Shown here in pieces: positions 25,487 to 34,024 of a stretch of 64,000 nt of DNA. The notes beneath the pieces are model-generated. The model saw only the letters and a program-made list of their open reading frames with translations. It was not told the origin of the DNA and did no database searches. Origin of the DNA: UBA7332 sp051648105 (GTDB taxonomy: Bacteria; Bacteroidota; Bacteroidia; Bacteroidales; UBA7332); NCBI GenBank assembly GCA_051648105.1, contig JBOFEN010000035.1, positions 1-64,000 on the forward strand, in the 5' to 3' direction. Every line of letters begins with the position of its first letter. Within the stretch, counting starts at the first letter, position 1. The position numbers and the translations under genes were made by a program.

Positions 25487-26407
25487 ATGAAAATCAACTA
25501 TAGGTGTATTATTTTATCAATATTGTTATCTCTTTTTATTACTGTGGCCCACTCGCAAGATTATATCAATGAGATTGATAAATATAAAAGAGGTAGAGTT
25601 GAACGTAAGCAGATGATTGAAAATATGATTAACGACCTAAGAAAAGGTGTTATTGTGACTAATCCTGATTCAATTATCAAGATTCTTGATAGACTACCAG
25701 CATTTTCAATTTATAAAGATAATTATATTGCAACTGGTTTGCAGGTAGATAAGTGCCCTACTCCAACGACAGCTGATGCAAAATTCCAGCTCTCTTTTAG
25801 ACAACGAATAACTAAAAGTAAACTTCCATGGGATACTCATCTTTTCTTGACGTATACTCAAATAAACTACTGGGATATTTATAGAAAGAGTGCCCCTTTT
25901 AGGGAGTTGAATTATAATCCAACACTTGCCTTAGGGAAACATTTGATTTATGATAATAGACTCATAGGTTATACTTCTATTCAGTTTGAGCACCAATCAA
26001 ATGGTCTTGATGAAGAGGGATCAAGGGATATGAATGTTATAACTCTAAGTTTTGCTCATTTTTTTAATGATCAATTGCAAACCTTTATAAAAACTACTGC
26101 ACCTTTGGTTATGGGTAAATATACAAAGAATCTATTCTATTATAGAGGGTATGTTAAGTATGGCTTTGACTGGAGTACTGTTGATAGGAGATTTATTGCT
26201 TCAGCAATGTTTGAAAAGAGAGCTAGACTTGATCTATCTCATAATATAAAGATTGACTTTTCTTACAGAATCAATAGCTTGGATAATATATACCTTTTTA
26301 TGCAGTGGTATAATGGGTATGGAGAAGCTTTAACTGCTTATCGTGAGCATACGAATAGTCTGCGTATTGGAATTACAATGAGAGGAGATTTATTCAATTA
26401 TCACTAG
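25487..26407 (+). CDS. pldA: Outer-membrane phospholipase A
   Basis: A 306-residue outer-membrane enzyme of the OMPLA family, which hydrolyses phospholipids that mislocalise to the outer leaflet. Signal peptide about 1-23 (TVAHSQ). The catalytic set is complete and correctly spaced: His169 and Ser171 in EHQSNG, and Asn183 twelve residues after the Ser, as in the E. coli enzyme. Strong barrel signals such as QLSFRQRI and SYRINSLDNIYLFMQWYNGYGE are present. Transcribed divergently from rpoN and closed by a strong terminator. Confidence 0.92.
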   Translation: MKINYRCIILSILLSLFITVAHSQDYINEIDKYKRGRVERKQMIENMINDLRKGVIVTNPDSIIKILDRLPAFSIYKDNYIATGLQVDKCPTPTTADAKFQLSFRQRITKSKLPWDTHLFLTYTQINYWDIYRKSAPFRELNYNPTLALGKHLIYDNRLIGYTSIQFEHQSNGLDEEGSRDMNVITLSFAHFFNDQLQTFIKTTAPLVMGKYTKNLFYYRGYVKYGFDWSTVDRRFIASAMFEKRARLDLSHNIKIDFSYRINSLDNIYLFMQWYNGYGEALTAYREHTNSLRIGITMRGDLFNYH

Positions 26408-26442
26408 TGTCTCTTTCCCTTTTTTAATATTATTACTAATAG

Positions 26443-26493
26443 AATGATAGCGCTTTATTAGAGAGTTATTCTAATAAAGCGCTATCATTTTGC
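26443..26493. terminator. Bidirectional terminator
   Basis: Perfect 20-bp stem (26443-26462 with 26470-26489) between the convergent pldA and VOC genes, followed by TTTT on the plus strand. Confidence 0.85.
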
Positions 26494-26496
26494 TAT

Positions 26497-26871
26497 TTAT
26501 CTTTTCAAAGGTAGTATTTCAACCCAATATCCATCAGGGTCTTCAATAAAGTAGATACCCATTTCGTGATTCTCATAACATATGCATCCCATTTCATTAT
26601 GTTTAGCTTTTGCTGCGTCATAATCAACGGCTGTGAATGCTAAATGAAACTCGTTGTCACCTAGTTCATAAGGTTTCTCCCAATCCCTTAGCCAAGTAAG
26701 CTCTAGAAGGTGATTCGATGAGCCATCACTAAGGTATACGATGATAAAGTTTCCTTCACCATCTTCTATTCGGCTACTTTCGGTGAGTCCTAGGGCTTGA
26801 CTGTAAAATGACAAGCTTTTAGATAGGTCAAATACATTAATGTTGTTGTGGGCAAATTTAAAGTTGTTCAT
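26497..26871 (-). CDS. VOC-family (glyoxalase I-like) protein
   Basis: A 124-residue single-domain vicinal-oxygen-chelate protein: FAHNNINVFDLSKSLSFYSQALGL at the start, HLLELTWLRDWEKPYELGDNEFHLAF in the middle and YFIEDPDGYWVEILP at the end. Metal ligands are probably His8, Glu (LLELTW), His (EFHLAF) and Glu (WVEILP), matching lactoylglutathione lyase (GloA). Glutathione is uncommon in this phylum, so the true thiol or substrate is open. It lies 20 bases after a GNAT gene in the same direction. Confidence 0.85.
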   Translation of the reverse strand: MNNFKFAHNNINVFDLSKSLSFYSQALGLTESSRIEDGEGNFIIVYLSDGSSNHLLELTWLRDWEKPYELGDNEFHLAFTAVDYDAAKAKHNEMGCICYENHEMGIYFIEDPDGYWVEILPLKR

Positions 26872-26891
26872 ATTGTTCAGTGTTTGTTTTG

Positions 26892-27704
26892 TTATATATC
26901 CATTGTTAGGTTTACAAATAACTCTTCATTTATAACGATGTCATTTTTACATAGTAAGGATGCATAGTTCGCGCGCTCACCCCCAGTCCCAATCCTATTT
27001 GTTACTACTGCAGATATTGCACTTGGAAAATAATTAAAGAGTTCTATTATTGGGAGTGTTGTATGTGAACTCTCAGATGTCTCCAAAATAATTATTTTAT
27101 TATTTATTTGTTGAGCCCAAAGATATGAGTTTAGTTCTTTCCCCCAGCACCATAGGGCTGCACCATCTTTAATAGCTTGGGTAACCATGAACTCCATATG
27201 GTCATCATCCCACAAAATGGTATCTAGTTGTTTTGATCTAATATCTTGTAGTCTAGGAGCTTTCAGTGTGACTATGTTGTGATTGAAAGATGATTTTTGT
27301 AGTATCACTTCTTTTTTTATCTCAATATTTTCTTTGCCAATAATAGTGTTGAATCCTTGTTTTTTGTAGAAGTCAAATAAGGATTCACTAGCAGGTACAG
27401 TAACAATAAAACTATAATCTAGGCTTTTTATGCTACTGTGAAATAGGTTACTGCTAATACCTTGACCTCTCCATTGAGGGTCAGTAGCTACAGAATATAA
27501 GTAATACCCATTCATCAAACCTTTATTTGATAACAAACTTATAGGTATCAGGTGTAAGAAACCTACAAGTTTGTTGTCAATAATATGTTTATGTATGTAT
27601 CCTTTACTAATAGCAAAGTTATAAAACTCATCTATAAATTCAATTTCGTCGCCAAAACAGTCTCTCCAAAGAGTGATATACTCTTCCTTAATTCTTTGAT
27701 TCAT
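26892..27704 (-). CDS. GNAT-family N-acetyltransferase
   Basis: A 270-residue GNAT protein: the acetyl-CoA loop is YSVATDPQWRGQGISSNLF (the Q/RxxGxG/A motif as WRGQGI), followed by SESLFDFYKKQGF. The C-terminal half is less typical, giving a two-part acetyltransferase seen in Bacteroidetes. The frame runs to 27728, but a TAnnTTTG promoter element at 27726-27733 overlaps that start, so the ATG at 27704 is preferred. Acceptor unknown. Confidence 0.8.
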   Translation of the reverse strand: MNQRIKEEYITLWRDCFGDEIEFIDEFYNFAISKGYIHKHIIDNKLVGFLHLIPISLLSNKGLMNGYYLYSVATDPQWRGQGISSNLFHSSIKSLDYSFIVTVPASESLFDFYKKQGFNTIIGKENIEIKKEVILQKSSFNHNIVTLKAPRLQDIRSKQLDTILWDDDHMEFMVTQAIKDGAALWCWGKELNSYLWAQQINNKIIILETSESSHTTLPIIELFNYFPSAISAVVTNRIGTGGERANYASLLCKNDIVINEELFVNLTMDI

Positions 27705-27725
27705 GCGATTAATATTTAGTGTAAG

Positions 27726-27733
27726 CAAAGGTA
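27726..27733 (-). promoter_or_regulatory. Putative -7 element for the GNAT-VOC operon
   Basis: On the minus strand it reads TACCTTTG (TAnnTTTG). A start point about seven bases downstream leaves a short leader before the ATG at 27704 and excludes the ATG at 27728. Confidence 0.45.
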
Positions 27734-28108
27734 CTCTAAATAGATATTTAAATGCGATACTTTTATGTGTAAATCTAGTATTTATCGCACTTTGTGTTAG
27801 CTTTTATTTGGTGTATAATTGGGCATTAATGTTAATCTTTCTTATGTTGCGTAGCATAGTTTAATAATATATTTGTATTACTATTGATATTTACAGGTTG
27901 TTTTTTTGTGATATTATTTGAGTTGTGTCTTGCTTTATCTTACTAATAGCTCTGTTCTAATTCCATTTTGATTTCATATTGTTACTATCTTAGTGATGAA
28001 ATGTGCATATTTTTATTGAAATGTTTTGTTTATAAATTATAATCCATATATTTGCAACGTGATGATATATAAATGTATTTTATCTATGTTTAACGCTAAA
28101 TCTGTTTT
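27734..28108. other. Non-coding upstream region of the SusC/SusD pair
   Basis: About 375 bases, strongly AT-rich, between divergent genes. No gene is seen. Apart from the SusC promoter at 28025-28054 no inverted repeat or operator stands out. No sigma/anti-sigma pair or hybrid regulator sits next to the SusC gene, so its control is unclear. Confidence 0.6.
28025..28054 (+). promoter_or_regulatory. Promoter of the first SusC/SusD operon
   Basis: TTTG (28025-28028), 18 bases, then TATATTTG (28047-28054): one of the best matches in the window to the Bacteroidetes TTTG / TAnnTTTG promoter. The ATG is at 28109. Confidence 0.7.
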
Positions 28109-31100
28109 ATGAGAAGATTAACATTTTTATTGCTATGCCTTTTTATTGGCATGGGTCTCTCAGCCCAGACCAGAGTATCGGGGACGGTATTCTCGGCAGA
28201 AGATGGGGAACCAGTAATTGGTGCTTCCGTAGTTGTTAAGGGAACAACTACAGGAACTGTTACGGATTATGACGGAAAATTCCAGTTAACAACGCCAGCT
28301 GGTGCAAGAACATTAGTATTTTCCTTTATGGGAATGGAAACTCAGGAGCATGAGATCAGACCAACAATGGTGGTCAGATTAGCTTCAGACTCAAAAGTAA
28401 TTGATGAGGTTATGGTTGTAGCTTACGGTACAGCTAAAAAGTCATCTTTTACAGGTTCTGCTTCACGTATTAAAGGAGATGACATTGCTAAAATTCAAAC
28501 TTCAAGTGTGACAAGTGCACTAGAAGGTAAAACTGCAGGGGTACAACTTGTATCTTCAACTGGTCAGCCAGGTGAGAATCCAACGGTTCGTATTCGTGGT
28601 ATTGGTTCTATCAATGCTAGCAAGGCTCCTCTTTATGTTGTAGATGGAGCATTTTATGATGGTCCAATCAGTGCAATCAACTCTTCAGATATTGAGAGTA
28701 TGACTGTGCTTAAGGATGCGGCTGCTAACTCACTTTATGGTGCACGTGGTGCGAATGGTGTGATTCTAATCACAACAAAACGTAAGAACTCTTCGGCACT
28801 AGGTATTCAAGTAGACGCAAAATGGGGTGTTAACACTAGAGGTGTGCCTGATTATGATGTAATATCTAATCAAGGGACTTATTATGAGCAGACTTGGAAA
28901 GGTCAATACAATAAATTAGCTGCAGCTGGTCTTGATCAAGCTAGTATTATTTCTACAATTAATGGAAGTGGGGCCAACTCTCTTCGTACTATTCTTGGTG
29001 GATACAACAACTATAATGTATCGTGGGATCAACTAATAGACCCAACAACTGGTAAATTGAACTCTTCAGCTCAACTTCTTTATACAGACAGATGGGAAGA
29101 TGCTCTATTCAGTAGCGCACTTCGTCAAGAGTATAACTTGAGTATGGGTGGTGGTGATGACAAGCACTCTTACTATGTTGGTCTTGGCTACTTGGATGAT
29201 AATTCATATGCAAAGAGCTCTGCTTTCCAGCGTATTACAGGTCGTCTTCGCTATGAGAGACAAGTTGCTAAATGGTTGAAGTTTGGTGCTAACTTAGCTT
29301 ATGCTCAAACAACTCAGGATTATCCAAATACATCAGGATCTTCGTACATGAACTTCTTCCAATGGACACGTATGATCGCTCCTATTTATCCTGTATTTTT
29401 AAGAGATCCATCAACTGGTGCTGTTATTAATGATGCTAACGGAAAACCACGATATGACTATGGTGATGAGTCAAGTCTTGGATATAGCCGTCCATATGCA
29501 GCAACAGCTAACCCTGCAGGTGCTTTGAATTATGACATAAATGAGACTGTTCTTGACAATATTACTGGTGGAACATTCATGAATATCAATTTCTATGATG
29601 ATTTGATGCTACGCGTAGCAGGTGATGTAACTAATACAGCATCTACATATACACGAGTACAGAATCCACTATATGGTGATGCTCAAAGTTTCAATGGTAG
29701 GGTAGTTAAAACTCACGAAAAGACACTTTCAACAACAGGATCAGCATTCCTTAACTACAACAAGTCATTAGACAAGTTGAGTATTGATGCAATGGCTGGT
29801 ACTGAGGTTTATAATCGTCAGTACGAGTACTTCTCAGGTACAAAATCAAATATGGCAACTTCTGATGGAGCTGATCTTGATAATGCTGTGGTATACGAAT
29901 CTTTGAGCTCTTATACTCAGGAGTATAGCGTAATTGGTATCCTAGGTCGTGTAAACTTAGAGTGGGATAACAAATATTACCTAAGTGGTAGCTTCCGTAG
30001 AGATGCATCTTCTCGTTTTGCGAAAGATAATCGTTGGGGTAACTTTGGTTCTGTTGGAGCGTCTTGGAGAATTAGCCAAATGGGATTCATGGATTATGCT
30101 AAAAAAGTTGACAACTTGACTCTTAAAGCAAGTGTTGGTACACAAGGTAACGACGGACTTCTTTATAGTGATGGTAGTCAGAACATGAAACCATACCTAG
30201 ATCAGTTCGCAGTAACAAATAACAATGGTGACGTTTCTCTTAGTCAAACATATATTGGTAACCCAGATATTACTTGGGAGAAATCACTTAACGTGAATGC
30301 TGGAATTGATGCTAGATTCTTTGATCGCTTGAATGTTGGAGCAGAGTTTTTCTACAAAAAGACAACAGACATGCTATTCATGAAGCCTCTACCTGTTTCA
30401 ACTGGTTTTGCTTCATACCCAGAGAACCTTGGTGCTATGCAGAATATTGGTGTTGAATTTGAATTTGATGTGGACATTGTTCGCACAAGAGATTGGAATT
30501 TCAATGTTGGTATTAACATGACACACGTTAAGAACAAAGTGTTGACTCTTCCTGCAGAGAACAGAGAGAGTGGTATCTTCTCTTCTGGCTATACTAAGAT
30601 GGTTGAAGGTGGTTCACTTTATGACATCTATCTTCCTGTGTTTGCTGGTCTAAACGAAAATGGTAAAGCAACTTGGAACCTTTATGATGCAGACGGAAAT
30701 GTAACAGGTGTTACTACAAACAACTCTGATGCTTATACAGCTACAAACCGTCGTAAAGTAGGAACAGCTCTAGCTGATCTATTCGGTGGTGTAAACCTGT
30801 CTGCTAGCTACAAAGGATTCGATCTTTCTACTGTATTTAGCTACCAAATTGGAGGTAAAGTATTTGACTCAGTTTATCAATCAACTATGCAGATGAGAGA
30901 GTCTGGTCGCTCAATGCACAAAGATCTATTGAATGCATGGACGCCACAGAATACAAATACTTCTGTTCCAGTGCTTGAATTGGGAGATAACCAGTCTAAT
31001 GGAGCATCAGATTATTTCTTAGCTTCGGCTTCGTTCTTCAACATTCGTAACATCTCATTGGGCTATACAATCCCTAAATCTTTTGCAAACAAGATGCAGA

Positions 31101-31252
31101 TTAGCTCTCTTAGACTATATGCAGTAGCAGATAACGTAGCTCTATTCTCAGCTCGTAAAGGTTTAGATCCACGTCAGTATGACTACGGAACATCAGGATT
31201 CAACTACTCTCCAATCCGTTCGATCTCGTTCGGTATTAATCTAACACTTTAA
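28109..31252 (+). CDS. SusC/RagA-family TonB-linked outer-membrane transporter
   Basis: A 1047-residue outer-membrane channel that imports glycans or peptides with its SusD partner. Signal peptide about 1-19 (GLSAQ). Residues 20-105 are the carboxypeptidase-like domain (VSGTVFSAEDGEPVIGASVVVKG), followed by the SusC TonB box region DEVMVVAYGTAKKS. The plug (about 115-225) has LYVVDG and the SusC signature GARGANGVILITTK. The barrel ends FGINLTL. The SusD gene follows 12 bases later. No glycosidase, protease or regulator gene flanks the pair, so this is an orphan SusCD and its substrate cannot be told. Confidence 0.95.
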   Translation: MRRLTFLLLCLFIGMGLSAQTRVSGTVFSAEDGEPVIGASVVVKGTTTGTVTDYDGKFQLTTPAGARTLVFSFMGMETQEHEIRPTMVVRLASDSKVIDEVMVVAYGTAKKSSFTGSASRIKGDDIAKIQTSSVTSALEGKTAGVQLVSSTGQPGENPTVRIRGIGSINASKAPLYVVDGAFYDGPISAINSSDIESMTVLKDAAANSLYGARGANGVILITTKRKNSSALGIQVDAKWGVNTRGVPDYDVISNQGTYYEQTWKGQYNKLAAAGLDQASIISTINGSGANSLRTILGGYNNYNVSWDQLIDPTTGKLNSSAQLLYTDRWEDALFSSALRQEYNLSMGGGDDKHSYYVGLGYLDDNSYAKSSAFQRITGRLRYERQVAKWLKFGANLAYAQTTQDYPNTSGSSYMNFFQWTRMIAPIYPVFLRDPSTGAVINDANGKPRYDYGDESSLGYSRPYAATANPAGALNYDINETVLDNITGGTFMNINFYDDLMLRVAGDVTNTASTYTRVQNPLYGDAQSFNGRVVKTHEKTLSTTGSAFLNYNKSLDKLSIDAMAGTEVYNRQYEYFSGTKSNMATSDGADLDNAVVYESLSSYTQEYSVIGILGRVNLEWDNKYYLSGSFRRDASSRFAKDNRWGNFGSVGASWRISQMGFMDYAKKVDNLTLKASVGTQGNDGLLYSDGSQNMKPYLDQFAVTNNNGDVSLSQTYIGNPDITWEKSLNVNAGIDARFFDRLNVGAEFFYKKTTDMLFMKPLPVSTGFASYPENLGAMQNIGVEFEFDVDIVRTRDWNFNVGINMTHVKNKVLTLPAENRESGIFSSGYTKMVEGGSLYDIYLPVFAGLNENGKATWNLYDADGNVTGVTTNNSDAYTATNRRKVGTALADLFGGVNLSASYKGFDLSTVFSYQIGGKVFDSVYQSTMQMRESGRSMHKDLLNAWTPQNTNTSVPVLELGDNQSNGASDYFLASASFFNIRNISLGYTIPKSFANKMQISSLRLYAVADNVALFSARKGLDPRQYDYGTSGFNYSPIRSISFGINLTL

Positions 31253-31264
31253 TAAGAGGTTACT

Positions 31265-32791
31265 ATGAGATTTAAATATTTAATGCTTTCATCGCTACTT
31301 ACAGCTGGGGTTTTAACCTCTTGTAGCGACTTTATGGATACAGTAGATACTAGTAATGTTAATAAAGAGCAGGTTGCTGATGTTCTTCAAAGATCACCTT
31401 CAGCTATTGTATATGGTATCTACTCACGTATGACTTCATATGCCTTTGACGCATCATCACATGATGACTTCGGACAACGCTCATTGGATCTTTCTGTAGA
31501 TATGATGAATACAGATATTGTTCACTATATGAATCAGCAATGGTTTGTGTTTGACTACAATATGGACAATAGAGCTTCGAACTATCGTAGAGCTCGTCGT
31601 CAGTGGAAGTATTGTTATGCAAATATTGCAGATGCAAATACAATCATCAATTCTATACCAGCAGACACGAATGATCCAACATTGAAGGCACTACTTGGAG
31701 AGGCTCTATCTTTGAGAGCACACCATTACTTCCTTCTTGTAAATGTATTCCAGACTGCTGGTACTTGGAGTGAGGTGAAAGGTAAGCCTGGAGTGCCTCT
31801 ATATTCAGAGTTCAATATGGATGGAGCACCTCGTGGAACTGTCGAGAATGTTTACAATCAGATGGTATCGGATCTAGATAGAGCAATTCCTCTACTTGAT
31901 GGATTTGTTGATTCAGAGAAGGGACGTGTAACTCAAAGAGTTGCTAAACAGATGAGAGCTCGCGTTGCGATGTATATGGAGGATTACTCAACTGCTCGTA
32001 CACTTGCTAGTGAGGTTATTTCTGGTGTTTCTCTTATGTCTCCAGCTCAGTATCAAGGCGGATTCTGTCGCGTTTCTATGTCAGAGGCTACATGGGGTCA
32101 AGTAATGACATCTGAGAACTCTACATTCTATGCATCATTTTTCTCAATGATGGATAACTTTGCTGCTGGTTATGCCGGTGCATTACAGCAATTTAAGTGT
32201 ATCGACCGCTCTCTTTATGATGCGATGGATGTAAACGACGCTCGTAAAGGCTGCTTCTATAATGGTAATGCAGAGTTTGAAGCTGGAACTAGAGTTGGAT
32301 CAGCTCCATACGGTGCAAATGCTGCAAACAAAGCTCCTTATTTAGGTGCTAAGTTTATCGACTACAAGGGTGGATTTACTGCGGACTATATTTATACACG
32401 CGTTGCAGAGATGTACTATGTTAAAGCAGAAGCTGAGGCTCGCTTAGGTAATGAAACTGAAGCTAAGGCAACTCTAGATGCAATATCTAATGCACGTGCA
32501 ATAAATGGTACTCACTCTTATACTTGGGCTAGTGGCACTGCTCTTCTTGACCAAATCTTCCTACATTACAGAATGGAGATGTGGGGTGAGGGTATGGTAC
32601 AGTATGAGTACAACCGCCTTAAAAAGACTATCGACCGTATTTATAGTGGAACAAATCACCCAATAGGTAATATCCTTGATGGTGGTGGTGATAGACCAAT
32701 TGAGTGGGGTAATAGAATCCGTATCATCCAGATTCCTAATGCGGAACTTGAGGGTAACCCTAATATCAATGAGGGTGATCAGAATCCATAA
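31265..32791 (+). CDS. SusD/RagB-family surface lipoprotein
   Basis: A 508-residue lipoprotein that caps the SusC channel and binds the substrate. Lipobox GVLTSC places the lipid Cys at about residue 20. The helical SusD core is visible in IADANTIINSIPADT, LGEALSLRAHHYFLLVNVFQ and DYIYTRVAEMYYVKAEAEARLG, with the C-terminal LDQIFLHYRMEMWGEGMVQYEYNRLKK. Cotranscribed with the SusC gene 12 bases upstream and ended by a strong terminator. Confidence 0.94.
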   Translation: MRFKYLMLSSLLTAGVLTSCSDFMDTVDTSNVNKEQVADVLQRSPSAIVYGIYSRMTSYAFDASSHDDFGQRSLDLSVDMMNTDIVHYMNQQWFVFDYNMDNRASNYRRARRQWKYCYANIADANTIINSIPADTNDPTLKALLGEALSLRAHHYFLLVNVFQTAGTWSEVKGKPGVPLYSEFNMDGAPRGTVENVYNQMVSDLDRAIPLLDGFVDSEKGRVTQRVAKQMRARVAMYMEDYSTARTLASEVISGVSLMSPAQYQGGFCRVSMSEATWGQVMTSENSTFYASFFSMMDNFAAGYAGALQQFKCIDRSLYDAMDVNDARKGCFYNGNAEFEAGTRVGSAPYGANAANKAPYLGAKFIDYKGGFTADYIYTRVAEMYYVKAEAEARLGNETEAKATLDAISNARAINGTHSYTWASGTALLDQIFLHYRMEMWGEGMVQYEYNRLKKTIDRIYSGTNHPIGNILDGGGDRPIEWGNRIRIIQIPNAELEGNPNINEGDQNP

Positions 32792-32863
32792 TCAGATCAA
32801 TAGACTATTATTATGGTAAAATAGGTGATATCAATTGCTTATAATATGTAGTTGCTATCAAAG

Positions 32864-32912
32864 AAGAACGGGATATCAAGCCTTATTTAGTGCTTGGTAT
32901 CCCGTTCTTTTG
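32864..32912 (+). terminator. Terminator after the first SusC/SusD operon
   Basis: An 18-bp stem (32864-32881 with 32892-32909) with a single G-T wobble, followed by TT-G-TTT. Confidence 0.85.
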
Positions 32913-33029
32913 TTTCTTGAGCCCTCAATTTCTAAGGGATCGTTGATGTCCAGTAAATATTCTAAGGTTGATAAAATTGATTCACTGAGTAGTCTGACTT
33001 CTAGCTAGGAGTTTCTTCTCATGGGGTGT

Positions 33030-33600
33030 CTATAAAAAGGCTGTGACTTTTGGGTGTAAACCCTGTGAGTTTGTACGCAAAACTCTTTGACTTTTCACCC
33101 CTAACTCAGTGCAAAATTAGACAGTGCCTAACTGACAATTAGCCTTAGCCTAACCACCCGAAAGCCTTAGGCTAAATCACCATTAGGCAGTGGCTGAATA
33201 TCTTAGTGGGTTGGAATTTAACAAGCATCTTCAATTTAACAAATCGCTATTAATAAAGCAGTAAAATTCCCTCACAGAGTCTTAGTTTTGGTGATTTCTA
33301 TTGCGATACAACACTCTCTTACAATCAGATCTTTAGGGGTTCCAATAGACAGTTGCAATAGGTTGCAATACGATTCTATTGCAACCGAAAAATTTATATT
33401 AATGTACGAATCACGATTAAGAGATAAATATAAGTTTGTAGTGAGTTATTCCATTATTTAGTGATCACAATGTAAAGGAGAGACAACAAATCTGTTAATA
33501 CTCGCTTCTATCAACAGTATATTAGTGATTCAAAACTCTGTGAGTTTTGAATCAGAGGGTGTTGAATAGATTTTACAAAGAGTGACAATTCGAAGAATCT
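33030..33600. repeat. Dispersed hairpin-rich non-coding repeat, copy D
   Basis: Diverged collinear copy of 16037-16600. The core 33101-33199 is 93/99 identical to 16109-16207. The hairpin TTGCAATA/TATTGCAA (33363-33384) is kept. At 33526-33554 a 13-bp perfect stem around TGT replaces the less symmetric counterpart in copy C. At the left edge the GGCTGTGAC word is in the opposite orientation to the first arm in copy C, so the left hairpin has been rearranged. Confidence 0.85.
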
Positions 33601-33922
33601 CGACTTGAGTAGTTTCTATTGAAAGACAATGATCTGCCTGGACTAGGAATGTCTCATTTCTTTGCCCAAAGTTGTCAGTTTATATTTGCTGATTACAAAT
33701 AGCCCTATTCCATTTGTTAATGTAGCTTTGAGACTTTCTAGTAACCATATCTTTTTCTTACAGAGTTTGGCTACTATTGTTTGGATTTCACAATATGCTT
33801 TTGTTCACAGTATTGCTTGTTTTATTATTCAACCATCTGTTGATCAGCATTTGGTTGTTAGTAACTTACTCAATTTACATCATCAAAAGCCAGCATTTGC
33901 TATGTTCTGATGAATATACAGA

Positions 33923-33970
33923 GAGAGAGGTGTACCTATTATAGATAAACTATAAGGGTACACCTCTCTC
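33923..33970 (-). terminator. Hairpin after the M16 protease gene
   Basis: A 14-bp perfect stem (33923-33936 with 33957-33970) lies 55 bases beyond the M16 stop on the minus strand. No T run follows, so terminator function is likely but not certain. Confidence 0.55.
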
Positions 33971-34024
33971 AATTTAGGATAATATATTACAATCGTAGAG
34001 ATTTACGATTGGTTATTATAGCTA

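Larger units (their letters stand above)
32913..34024. other. Long non-coding gap between convergent SusD and M16 genes
   Basis: No supportable gene in about 1.1 kb. It carries the second copy of the dispersed repeat (33030-33600), then AT-rich sequence without a recognisable element. An open frame at 33662-33910 has no ribosome site or similarity I can recognise and is treated as chance. A hairpin at 33923-33970 precedes the M16 stop. Confidence 0.7.

Noticed and set aside
27705..27728. Longer start of the GNAT protein
   Set aside because: A TAnnTTTG promoter element overlaps this start, so the transcript would begin after it.
33662..33910. 82-residue open frame in the gap after SusD
   Set aside because: No ribosome site, no recognisable domain, low-quality composition and no counterpart in the other repeat copy.
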